Positions 25,221 through 32,769 of a stretch of 64,000 nucleotides of DNA are shown one piece after another (positions within the stretch are counted from its first letter, which is position 1; each line of letters begins with the position of its first letter). Location of the stretch: the NCBI RefSeq assembly GCF_026341515.1, contig NZ_JAPEOK010000001.1:2046001-2110000 (forward strand), in the 5' to 3' direction. The translations under genes were made by a program, and so were the position numbers. The DNA is from Streptomyces sp. NBC_00878 (GTDB lineage Bacteria > Actinomycetota > Actinomycetes > Streptomycetales > Streptomycetaceae). The notes under the pieces were generated by a model. The model was not told the origin of the DNA. It worked only from the letters and a program-made list of their open reading frames with translations, and did not search any database.

Positions 25221-26822
25221 GTGGACGATCGTGACCCCACGGCGGACAACCTCTGCCAGTTCCTGCTGGCTCCCGCCGCTCGCACGCCGGACAAGGCCGC
25301 CGTGGTGGAATCCGACGAGACCGGGCTGCTCACCGAGGTCTCGTACCGGCAACTCACCGTGCTCGTACAGGAGTTCACCCGCGCCCTGGAACCACTCGGC
25401 CTCGATGTCGGCGACCGGGTCGTTGTGGAAGCACACAGTTCCGCGGCGACGGTAGCGCTGCTGCTCGCCTGTTCCAAGCTGGGTCTGCCGTTCGTCCCGA
25501 TCAGTCCGCAGACCCCCGACAACCGCCTCCTCACCATTCTGAGGTCGGTCGAACCGGCGCTCCACGCCCGGGCGGACGGCCTTGACCGGCGTGACCTGCC
25601 GTGGGCCGGTGGCACCGCGCGCTTCGGACGAAGCGGGCTGGCAGTGGAACACCGTCCGGCGCGCCGGACGCGGCGACGCCGACGCGTACTCGCCGTCGAC
25701 ACGGCCTACATCATCTTCACCTCCGGGTCGACCGGGCGCCCCAAGGGCGTGGTGATGAGCCATCGGGCGATCGTCACGTTCCTGCGCGCGGTGATCGGAG
25801 ACGGACTGGTCGGCGACACCGACCGGGTCGCCAGCACCTCTCCGCTCCAGTTCGACTTCGCGCTCTTCGGGATCGGCGTCGCTCTGGGGAGCGGTGCGAC
25901 CCTGGTGCCGGTCGGACGCGAGTGCATCGACTCGCCCCGGCGCATGGTCAACTTCCTTCGTGACACCGACGTCACCCAGGTCCATGGAGTGCCCTCGCTG
26001 TGGCGTCCGGTCCTGCGCCACGATCCGGAACTGCTGAAGCGGCTGGACAAGGTGCGCTCGGTGGTCTTCGCAGGCGAGGGCTTCCCCCTGTCCGAACTGC
26101 GTCGACTCCAGGAGATGCTGGTCGGCACCCGCCTGGTCAACGGCTACGGCGCCACCGAGTCGATGGCCGCCTCGTTCACCGATGTTCCCGACCCACTGCC
26201 CGCGGAGCAGCGGTCGCTGTCGATCGGGCGCGCCCACTCCGGGGCCGAGATGACTCTGGTGGACACAGCCGGGCGAGTGGTGACGCGGCCGGGGGTGGTC
26301 GGAGAGATCCACCTGCGGAGCCCCGCGCTGTTCAGCGGCTACTGGGACGATCCTCGGGCCACCGCCCAGGTGCTGGTTCCCGACCCGCTGGACCCGCGGC
26401 ACGGGCAGGCGGTGCTCCGCACAGGCGATCTGGCCTACCTGGACGAGCGGAACGAGCTGTACTTCGTCGGCCGATCCGACTCCCAGGTGCAGATCCGGGG
26501 CAACAGGGTCGAACTGGGCGAGGTGGAGAGCGTGCTGGCCCGGCTGCCCGCCGTGACGGCGGCCGCGGCCGCCATCGTGCCGCACGGCGGCGACCACGTA
26601 CTGATGGCGGGCGTCGTTCTGGACGACACAGCGGCGCCGTTCGACGAGGAGGCGGCGCTCGCCTTCTGCGCCGAGGAGTTGTCCGCCTATATGACGCCGC
26701 GCCGGATTCAGCCCTTGGCCGACCTTCCCCTGACCGAGAACGGCAAGGTCGACCGGCTGATGCTCGCGCGCCTTGTGACGACCGCTGTTCACGACAGGCG
26801 CACGACATCGAACCGACACTGA
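25221..26822 (+). CDS. AMP-forming acyl/aminoacyl ligase (starter activation)
   Basis: 533-residue ANL-superfamily ligase, GTG start. A3 is IIFTSGSTGRPKGVVMSH, A5 NGYGATES, A7 LRTGDLAYLDERNELYFVGR, A8 SQVQIRGNRVELGEVES, and A10 LTENGKVDRLML with the catalytic Lys. It probably activates an acid and loads it on one of the two ACPs. The A4-like segment LQFDFALFG keeps the Asp that binds the amino group in amino-acid-activating A domains. The substrate may therefore be an amino acid such as a beta-aryl amino acid rather than plain cinnamate; this is unsure. The MIO enzyme 10 bases downstream is the natural supplier. Confidence 0.88.
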   Translation: MDDRDPTADNLCQFLLAPAARTPDKAAVVESDETGLLTEVSYRQLTVLVQEFTRALEPLGLDVGDRVVVEAHSSAATVALLLACSKLGLPFVPISPQTPDNRLLTILRSVEPALHARADGLDRRDLPWAGGTARFGRSGLAVEHRPARRTRRRRRVLAVDTAYIIFTSGSTGRPKGVVMSHRAIVTFLRAVIGDGLVGDTDRVASTSPLQFDFALFGIGVALGSGATLVPVGRECIDSPRRMVNFLRDTDVTQVHGVPSLWRPVLRHDPELLKRLDKVRSVVFAGEGFPLSELRRLQEMLVGTRLVNGYGATESMAASFTDVPDPLPAEQRSLSIGRAHSGAEMTLVDTAGRVVTRPGVVGEIHLRSPALFSGYWDDPRATAQVLVPDPLDPRHGQAVLRTGDLAYLDERNELYFVGRSDSQVQIRGNRVELGEVESVLARLPAVTAAAAAIVPHGGDHVLMAGVVLDDTAAPFDEEAALAFCAEELSAYMTPRRIQPLADLPLTENGKVDRLMLARLVTTAVHDRRTTSNRH

Positions 26823-26832
26823 GGAGCCCTGT

Positions 26833-28389
26833 ATGACGTACACCCTGTCCCTGGACCGCCGCGTACGGCTGGCGGACATCGAGTCGATCGCCGCCCCGGA
26901 GGGCCCTGAGGTGGCTCTGGACGGTGCGGCGCGAGAGCGGGTCGACGCCTCCCGGCGCACGCTGGAGAAGTTCGTGGCGGACGGCCGAATCATCTACGGC
27001 GTCACCACCAGCATGGGCGGGTTCGTCGACTGGCTCGTGCCCGTTTCCATGGCACGCCAGTTGCAGGAGAACCTGCTCAACGCGGTGGCGACCAACGTGG
27101 GGGAGCGCCTGGACGACGTCACCGTCCGCGCGATCATGGTGTCCCGCATCGCGTCGCTCTCCCGCGGCAACTCGGCCATTTCCCTGGCCAACTTGGACAA
27201 GCTCATCGCGGTGGTGAACTCGGGAGTCGTGCCCTGTGTCCCGGAGAAGGGGTCACTCGGTACCAGTGGCGACCTCGGCCCGCTCGCCGCCATCGCGCTG
27301 GTCTGCATAGGCCAGTGGAAGGCTCGGCTGGGCGGCGAGGTCCTGCCGGGCGCCGAGGCGCTGCGACGAGTCGGCATCGCTCCGATGGAGCTCAGCTACA
27401 AGGAAGGCCTCGCCCTGATCAACGGCACGTCGGGGATGGTCGGCCTGGGCTCACTCAATGTGCAGCGGGCCCGTCGGCTACTGCGGTCGTACCTGCTCAT
27501 CTCGGCACTGTCCGTGGAGGCACTGGCGGGCAAGACCAAGCCGTTCGACCCACGGGTCCACCGGCTCAAGCCGCATCTCGGACAGCTGGAGGTCGCGGAC
27601 TACCTGTGGCGGACGCTGGGCGACTCCCGACTCGCGGTCGACGAACTCGATACCGAGCACCTGCTCGCGGACGAGATCGGAGAAACCGCGAAGGCTGGGT
27701 CGCAGTCGATCGAGGACGCCTACTCCGTCCGGTGCACACCCCAGATCCTCGGACCGGTTCTGGACAGCTTGGGCACGATCGAGCGAACCGTCGAGGACGA
27801 GCTGAATTCCTCCAACGACAATCCGCTTGTCAACCCCGATGAGACGGAGGTCTTCCACAACGGGCACTTCCACGGACAGTACGTGTCCATGGCGATGGAC
27901 CACCTGGTGATCGCCATGACGACCCTGATGAACCTCTCCAACCGCCGGATCGACCGATTCCTGGACAACAGCAACAGCAATGGGCTGCCTGCCTTCCTGT
28001 GCCGGGAGGATCCGGGCCTGCGGCTGGGTCTGATGGGTGGGCAGTTCATGACCGCATCGCTGACTGCGGAGACCCGGGCGATGGCGATGCCCATGTCCAT
28101 CCAGTCCTTGAGCACCACCGCGGACTTCCAGGACATCGTCTCGTTCGGCTTCGTCGCGGCACGCCGTGCCCGGGAGGTGCTGGACAACGTGGCCCACGTG
28201 GTGGCGTTCGAGCTCCTGTGCGCCTGCCAGGCGGTGGACATCCGCGGTACCGACGGCCTGTCCTCGGCCACCCGCGTCCTGTACGAACAGACCCGGGAAG
28301 TGATCCCGTACCTCGACCACGACATCACGATCACCGAGTACGTGGAAGAGCTCGCCCAACGGCTGCTGACTCACCCGAGCCTGGGCTGA
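26833..28389 (+). CDS. MIO-type aromatic amino acid ammonia-lyase or aminomutase
   Basis: 518-residue HAL/PAL/TAL-family enzyme. The MIO triad is in KGSLGTSGDLGPLAAIAL, with Thr-Ser-Gly in place of the usual Ala-Ser-Gly. The catalytic Tyr loop is IYGVTTSMGGF, differing from the common TTGFG. Other family marks are DAYSVRCTPQILGP, LNSSNDNPLVN and FQDIVSFGFVAAR. At the aryl-selectivity pair (His-His in bacterial tyrosine ammonia-lyase, within NLVHHLASG) this protein has Asn-Ala in NLLNAVATN, so a tyrosine substrate is not supported. Product could be a cinnamic acid or a beta-amino acid, feeding the adjacent ligase. It is tightly packed in the polyketide operon. Confidence 0.9.
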   Translation: MTYTLSLDRRVRLADIESIAAPEGPEVALDGAARERVDASRRTLEKFVADGRIIYGVTTSMGGFVDWLVPVSMARQLQENLLNAVATNVGERLDDVTVRAIMVSRIASLSRGNSAISLANLDKLIAVVNSGVVPCVPEKGSLGTSGDLGPLAAIALVCIGQWKARLGGEVLPGAEALRRVGIAPMELSYKEGLALINGTSGMVGLGSLNVQRARRLLRSYLLISALSVEALAGKTKPFDPRVHRLKPHLGQLEVADYLWRTLGDSRLAVDELDTEHLLADEIGETAKAGSQSIEDAYSVRCTPQILGPVLDSLGTIERTVEDELNSSNDNPLVNPDETEVFHNGHFHGQYVSMAMDHLVIAMTTLMNLSNRRIDRFLDNSNSNGLPAFLCREDPGLRLGLMGGQFMTASLTAETRAMAMPMSIQSLSTTADFQDIVSFGFVAARRAREVLDNVAHVVAFELLCACQAVDIRGTDGLSSATRVLYEQTREVIPYLDHDITITEYVEELAQRLLTHPSLG

Positions 28390-28397
28390 GGACTGCC

Positions 28398-28811
28398 GTG
28401 CCCTCCTCACCGCCGAAAGCGACCATGTCCGCCCTGCCCGTACCCCGGGCATGGAGCGAGCGGACAGCCGACGGCACACACGCCGTCCTGCGGCTTCCGG
28501 TGGATCTCGGCGCCGACTACATGGCCGGCCACTATCCGGGCTACCCGATTCTGCCCGGAGTGGTCGTCATGGACTGGGTACAGCAGGCGGTCGACAGCCT
28601 CCACGGCAGCGACCTGCGACTGTGCCGCATCGACAGAGCACGCTTCGTCCGGCCCCTCTTCCCGGGAGACGTACTGGAACTCGCCATCCAGGTGCGCCGC
28701 CGCGAATCGAACGGTGAGGCGATCTCCGCCAACGCCCGGATAGTGCGCTCGGACCGCCAACTGGCCGTCGAGCTCGACGCCACGTTCGGACCGGTGGGGC
28801 CCCATGCTTGA
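28398..28811 (+). CDS. Hot-dog dehydratase subunit A (His-bearing)
   Basis: 137 residues if the GTG at 28398 (GAGG upstream) is used; the ATG at 28425 is possible. The FabA/FabZ active-site helix reads GHYPGYPILPGVVVMDWVQQ, keeping the catalytic His and an Asp where FabZ has Glu. It removes water from beta-hydroxyacyl-ACP to make the conjugated double bonds. It overlaps the next dehydratase by 8 bases, which has the opposite residue pattern, so a heterodimer is likely, as in aryl-polyene and ishigamide-type systems. Confidence 0.85.
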   Translation: MPSSPPKATMSALPVPRAWSERTADGTHAVLRLPVDLGADYMAGHYPGYPILPGVVVMDWVQQAVDSLHGSDLRLCRIDRARFVRPLFPGDVLELAIQVRRRESNGEAISANARIVRSDRQLAVELDATFGPVGPHA

Positions 28812-29259
28812 CCATGCGCAGGTGCGCAGCCTGCTACGACAGCGTCCTCCGATGGTTCTGCTCGACACCGTCGGGGAGTACTCGCCGACCTCGCTCGTCG
28901 CCACGAAGGCGATCACCGGCTCCGAAAGCTGCTACCGGGACCTCGCGGACAGCACGCCCCTCGCGGGCTTCGCGTACCCGCAGGCGCTCATGGTGGAGTC
29001 GTTCGGTCAGGCGTGTTCTCTTCTCTGGACATTGGCCGGTCTCGGTCCGCCGGACCGCATCCCTTTGCTGGTCGGAGTGAGCGACCTGGTTTTCCACTCG
29101 CCGTCCCTCCCGGGGGACGTCCTGGAACATCAGGTCCGACTCGTGCACAGCTCCGAAACCGCTTGCGAGTTCACGGGCCGGTCCCACGTGAACGGCGACA
29201 CCGTTCTCAGCGTCCGCTCCCTGCTGGTTGCTTCGCTGCCCGGCCCCTCCCCCACGTAA
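28804..29259 (+). CDS. Hot-dog dehydratase subunit B (His lost)
   Basis: 151-residue FabZ-like protein starting LLRQRPPMVLLDTV. In the active-site helix, AGFAYPQALMVESFGQACSL, the Glu is present but the His of the H-(F/Y)-P-G motif is absent. Alone it should be inactive; paired with the His-bearing partner it may complete or shape one site. The ATG lies inside the partner gene, which favours equimolar heterodimer formation. Confidence 0.82.
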   Translation: MLDHAQVRSLLRQRPPMVLLDTVGEYSPTSLVATKAITGSESCYRDLADSTPLAGFAYPQALMVESFGQACSLLWTLAGLGPPDRIPLLVGVSDLVFHSPSLPGDVLEHQVRLVHSSETACEFTGRSHVNGDTVLSVRSLLVASLPGPSPT

Positions 29260-29305
29260 GACCGCACGCCACGCCCCGTGACCAACCCCGACCGAAGGAC
29301 GGATC

Positions 29306-29578
29306 ATGCAGGACATCGACCACCCGGCCGTACGAATCCGATCGATCGTCGCCGGCATTCTGGACCTGAGGCCGGACCACATCGACGACGACGAGGACTT
29401 CATCGACTCCTACCGGGCGGATTCCCTCAACCTGATCGAGATCGTCGCCCAGCTGGAGAAGCACTACCAGGTGGAGCTGCCCCCGGACGAGCTGCAACGC
29501 GCACGCTCCGTCAACGCCCTTCGAGACCTGCTCGTCCGGCTCCTGGACGAAACCCGGATCCCGGATTCGGCGGGTTAG
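29306..29578 (+). CDS. Acyl carrier protein 2
   Basis: 90 residues with the phosphopantetheine site YRADSLNLIEIVAQLEKHYQ (DSL near residue 40). It is only distantly like ACP1 (acidic loop IDDDEDFIDS). Two ACPs suggest split roles, for example one loaded by the ligase with the starter and one used for extension or transfer to the peptide (inference). It is the last gene of the plus-strand polyketide operon; a hairpin follows. Confidence 0.92.
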   Translation: MQDIDHPAVRIRSIVAGILDLRPDHIDDDEDFIDSYRADSLNLIEIVAQLEKHYQVELPPDELQRARSVNALRDLLVRLLDETRIPDSAG

Positions 29579-29608
29579 CGTCCGGCAGGCCCCCGTGCGG
29601 CCTCTCCA

Positions 29609-29643
29609 GGGTGCCTCCCCCCGTCGCACCGGTGGAGGCACCC
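29609..29643. terminator. Bidirectional terminator
   Basis: GGGTGCCTCC at 29609-29618 pairs perfectly with 29634-29643. It sits between the polyketide operon and the convergent ketoreductase; the right arm reaches to three bases before the ketoreductase stop. Confidence 0.75.
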
Positions 29644-29645
29644 GC

Positions 29646-30410
29646 TCACAGTGCCACGCCGCCGTCGATGCGGAACACCTGGCCCGTGACATATGCGGCC
29701 TCGGGCGAGAGCAGATAGGAGACCAGCCCGGCCACCTCTTCGGGTGTGCCGAAACGGCCCAGCGGTATGCGGTCGAGGACAGCGCTCTTGGACACGGAGG
29801 CGACCATCTCGGTATCGATGAAGCCGGGGGCCACGGCATTGGCGCGCACGCCGAACCGCGCGAACTCCTTCGCCATTACCTGGGTGAGCGCGATGATCCC
29901 AGCCTTGGACGCGGAGTAGTTGGCCTGCCCGACGTTGCCGACGACTCCCGCGACCGACGACAGGGTGACAATCGCCCCCGCACTGCGCCGGGCCATCGAG
30001 CGGGCCACCGCGCGCAGCAGGTTGTAGGTGCCGTCGAGGTTGGTCCGCAGCACGGTGTCCCACTCGTCGTCGGACATCAGCGCGAGCGGTCGGTCCCGGG
30101 TGATCCCGGCGGATGCCACGACCGCTGCGACGGGCCCGAGCCCGGCCTCGACATCGGCGACGAAGCCGCGAACCCCGTCGCGGTCGGCGACGTCGACGCG
30201 CCGGACCAGCACCCGCCTCCCGGCATCGCGAACCTCCTTGCCGACCAATTCGGCTGCATCGGCGTCAGAGCGATAACACAACGCCACATCGAACCCGTCG
30301 CGCGCCAGCCGTACGGCGACCGCCCGTCCTATCCCCCGCGACCCGCCGGTCACCAGAGCCACCGGCCTGGCCTCCGCCACCGCACCGGCCTCGCTCGAAT
30401 CGATGGACAT
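29646..30410 (-). CDS. 3-oxoacyl-ACP reductase (FabG-type ketoreductase)
   Basis: 254-residue classical SDR. The NADPH motif is [20 protein letters not shown]; the catalytic Ser and Tyr-x-x-x-Lys are in [10 protein letters not shown] and [10 protein letters not shown]. The C-terminus reads [12 protein letters not shown]. It should reduce the beta-keto group after each KS/CLF extension, ahead of the dehydratase pair, giving the highly reducing type II set. It is transcribed on its own from the right, converging on the operon it serves, and marks the likely right border of the cluster. Confidence 0.92.
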   Translation of the reverse strand: MSIDSSEAGAVAEARPVALVTGGSRGIGRAVAVRLARDGFDVALCYRSDADAAELVGKEVRDAGRRVLVRRVDVADRDGVRGFVADVEAGLGPVAAVVASAGITRDRPLALMSDDEWDTVLRTNLDGTYNLLRAVARSMARRSAGAIVTLSSVAGVVGNVGQANYSASKAGIIALTQVMAKEFARFGVRANAVAPGFIDTEMVASVSKSAVLDRIPLGRFGTPEEVAGLVSYLLSPEAAYVTGQVFRIDGGVAL

Positions 30411-30560
30411 ACCCGCTCCTCTCCGGGAAAGACGGAACGAGCGTCGCCTCCCTGCCTATACGGCACCTAGCGGAGGACTTAAGAGGACGTTGAGTCCGTT
30501 TCTCGTACTGACCGCGTCCGCCGCTCGGCGGCGCGACCACGGCTGCCACGGGCGCGGCGT

Positions 30561-30938
30561 CTAACAGTGCATGGAAGCACACGTACAGGTCACACTGACA
30601 AAGGAATTGTGCACCCACCCCTGCTGCGAAGTGCCCACCCGCTGGACGTGCCACCATTGCGAACTCCCATTGCCGAAGTCACCAGTGGTCCAACAATGGT
30701 GAGCGATGGGAACGTTGTGCCACTGCCCGAACGACCCGCAGCCCAGATGAGGCCCATTGCGGTAGTTGACGTTGGTTCCAGAGATTGTTCCGGTGAACGT
30801 ACTCCTGTCACTCCACGACTGGGGGCAACTCAATATCCCCGCGTCCGAGGCGGTGGCCGTCGCGGTGGCCGTGGTCAGGCCGCCTGCCCTCAGCATCGCC
30901 GTCACCAGAATCCTGACGGCCCGTGAACGGATGTACAT
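30561..30938 (-). CDS. Secreted SH3-like small protein
   Basis: 125 residues from the ATG at 30938, which has AGGGGG just upstream. A signal peptide (MYIRSRAVRILVTAMLRAGG then an Ala/Thr-rich end) leads to a Cys-rich domain with NVNYRNGPHLGCGSFGQW, like bacterial SH3 (N-Y-R-x-G-P) repeats. The mature part ends WVHNSFVSVTCTCASMHC. Function unknown. It resembles the secreted SH3-type gene at 37219-37539. Confidence 0.7.
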   Translation of the reverse strand: MYIRSRAVRILVTAMLRAGGLTTATATATASDAGILSCPQSWSDRSTFTGTISGTNVNYRNGPHLGCGSFGQWHNVPIAHHCWTTGDFGNGSSQWWHVQRVGTSQQGWVHNSFVSVTCTCASMHC

Positions 30939-30975
30939 GATTCCCCCTGTCTTCATCCTCACGGAGTCTTCATCC

Positions 30976-31218
30976 TCACGGATCTTCCTGAACCGTGCAG
31001 GTGCGCAAGCCGGCCCAGTAGTTCTCAGAACCCCCGAAATGGACCGCCGGCACCCAGCCCCAATTGCCGTTGCCGGCCAGGGTGATCGCCCAGTCGTTCG
31101 AGGTGTAGCCGTGGGCCGAATACGTGTCCTTGAAGGAGTTGCTGCGGCAGACGAACAGAAAGGAGTTCAGGCAACGTCGGGAGTGTGTTCCGGACAGCTC
31201 GATGACTATCCGGCCTGG
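30976..31218 (-). pseudogene. 3' fragment of a secreted-protein gene
   Basis: An open stretch with no start reads CLNSFLFVCRSNSFKD, TYSAHGYTSNDWAITLAG, NGNWGWVPAVHFGG and SENYWAGLRTCTVQEDP before the stop. The composition (W, N, G and Cys-rich) is that of a small secreted domain. An in-frame stop at 31219-31221 closes it upstream, so it is a remnant. It lies directly upstream of the intact SH3-like gene in the same direction. Confidence 0.55.
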
Positions 31219-31494
31219 TCACAATCGCATCCGGATTCCTGTCCGGATTCCTGTCCGGATTCTCGTACGGAATCCCGTACGGATCCTGTGCCGCGCAACC
31301 TGGCCCGGAGGCCGGCGCCGGTCACCCGTGGGTCCCACGTCCGGTCGTAACCCCGCCCACTGGCGGATCGCCAGGGCGTTCTGCCAGTGGGTGCGAGCGT
31401 GATCGTGATCGCCGAGTGCCTGGTAGGCGTGGGCCAGGCCGTCGTGGGCGCGGGCCAAAAGTCGGGGGGCGAGCCGGTGGGCGGCGTGCACCGC
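31219..31494 (-). pseudogene. TPR 3' part of an IS-disrupted NB-ARC regulator
   Basis: Reads VHAAHRLAPR, the end of the P-loop helix, then directly LLARAHDGLAHAYQALGDHD and HARTHWQNALAIRQWAG, a TPR unit of AfsR/SARP-like regulators. The 5' part, ending IDGMAGVGKTGLA, lies at 34216-34985 beyond two insertion sequences. Walker A running straight into TPR shows that most of the NB-ARC domain was also deleted. The 3' tail is a run of 12-bp repeats giving Arg-Thr-Gly-Ile/Phe repeats. Confidence 0.7.
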
Positions 31495-31496
31495 TA

Positions 31497-32766
31497 GTGC
31501 GTTGGCCACGAACGTTCGCCGGGTTTGATCAGGCGGCTTTGGGTCGTGGTCGGCCCCAGCGTTGCTGGCGTTCGCTGCGGACCTTGGCGCGTTCGCGGCG
31601 CTGGGCGGCCAGGACGTCGGGGTGACGGGCGTTGGCGTTGCGCCAGCGCAGGTAGTCCTGAAGCTTCCAGGACAGGACGGTGTGGTTGGGGTGGTTGGAG
31701 TTGCCCATGACGAAGTTGCGCAGGGGCCCGAACTGAGCCTCGATCGGGTTGGCCCACGACGCGCTCGTCGGCGTCAGGCACAACTCGACCTTGTTCTTCC
31801 TGGCCCAGGTCCGGATGGCCGGGGTCTTGTTCGCCGACAAATTGTCCATGATCACGTAGACGGGGGCGCCGTCGGGGCGGGCGGCCCGGATCGACTTCAG
31901 CGCCGAGAGGCTGTGGTCACCGCCTTTGCGGCGGCGGGTCACGCCCCACAACTGGTCATCGCCGAGGGAATAGCAGCCGTGGAAGTACCGGATACCGTGA
32001 GTGCGGTGATAGGTGGCCGGCAGCCGGTCCGGTTTCTTCTCCCCGGCCCAGCCGGAGCCGTGGCAGGGCCGGATCGACAGCGGACCGAACTGGTCGAACG
32101 CGAAGCACCGGTCCAGGAAACGGCTGGTCACGTGCTCGATGCGGTCGAGTTTGGCGTCCTTGTCGGGATCCCTGGACTCCTTCCAGGTGCGGGTCCGCTG
32201 AAACGAGATCCCGTGCTCGCGCAGGATCTGCCGCAGTCGTTCCCGGCCGACCTTCACCGTCCGGACCCGGTTGCGGGCCAGGTACTCGGTGAGCTTGCGA
32301 AGGCTCCAGTGCGTGAACGGGCGTCCCAGCGTGACTGGGCGGGTCCTGGCCGTCGCGATGATGAACTCGCGTTCGTCATCGCTGATCAGGCGGGGACGGC
32401 CTCCCGCCCACCGAGGGTCCAGCGCGGCCAGGCCCTTCTCGTTGAACGCATGGATCACGTCCCGGACGGTGTCCTCGTGCGCGGCGGCCAGCCGTGCGAT
32501 CGCCGCCACGGGAGTGCCCGACGCCGACGCCATGATGATCAGTGCCCGACGGACCCGTACGGACTCATGGCGGCCCCGCCGGACGATCTGCTGCAGTCTC
32601 TGGCCCTCTTGATCAGTCAACCGCCGTGCTCTGACCGGCTCTGCCATGCATGACCTCACTCCCCACGACAACCACGTCGCTATCGAGAGTGAGACTGACA
32701 GACCCAGGCACCCCGGACATCGACCGGCGTATCACCAGACCCGGCGAACGTTCGTGGCCAACGCAC
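31497..32766 (-). mobile_element. IS630-family insertion sequence, complete
   Basis: 1270 bp bounded by perfect 28-bp inverted repeats (31497-31524 and 32739-32766; the outer end begins GTGCGTTGGCCACGAACGTT). It is flanked by TA on both sides (31495-31496, 32767-32768), the TA target duplication of this family. It carries one transposase gene and has split a regulator gene. Its right junction CTAG is the target of the next element. Confidence 0.93.
31529..32647 (-). CDS. IS630-family transposase
   Basis: 372 residues from the ATG at 32647; the reading from 32671 would add eight. N-terminal helix-turn-helix region: VRRALIIMASASGTPVAAIA and HEDTVRDVIHAFNEKGLAAL, followed by DPRWAGGRP. DDE residues fit CFAFDQFGPLSI, YVIMDNLSANKT and WANPIEAQFGPLRNFV. 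It appears intact and lies within perfect inverted repeats, so the element may be active. Confidence 0.92.
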   Translation of the reverse strand: MAEPVRARRLTDQEGQRLQQIVRRGRHESVRVRRALIIMASASGTPVAAIARLAAAHEDTVRDVIHAFNEKGLAALDPRWAGGRPRLISDDEREFIIATARTRPVTLGRPFTHWSLRKLTEYLARNRVRTVKVGRERLRQILREHGISFQRTRTWKESRDPDKDAKLDRIEHVTSRFLDRCFAFDQFGPLSIRPCHGSGWAGEKKPDRLPATYHRTHGIRYFHGCYSLGDDQLWGVTRRRKGGDHSLSALKSIRAARPDGAPVYVIMDNLSANKTPAIRTWARKNKVELCLTPTSASWANPIEAQFGPLRNFVMGNSNHPNHTVLSWKLQDYLRWRNANARHPDVLAAQRRERAKVRSERQQRWGRPRPKAA

Positions 32767-32769
32767 TAG

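Noticed and set aside
24717-26993. A 758-codon minus-strand frame opposite the ligase
   Set aside because: Composition is that of an antisense shadow; the plus-strand genes have clear catalytic motifs.
31226-31290. Short 12-bp repeats considered as a CRISPR array
   Set aside because: Units are contiguous without spacers; simple slippage repeats at the 3' end of a pseudogene.
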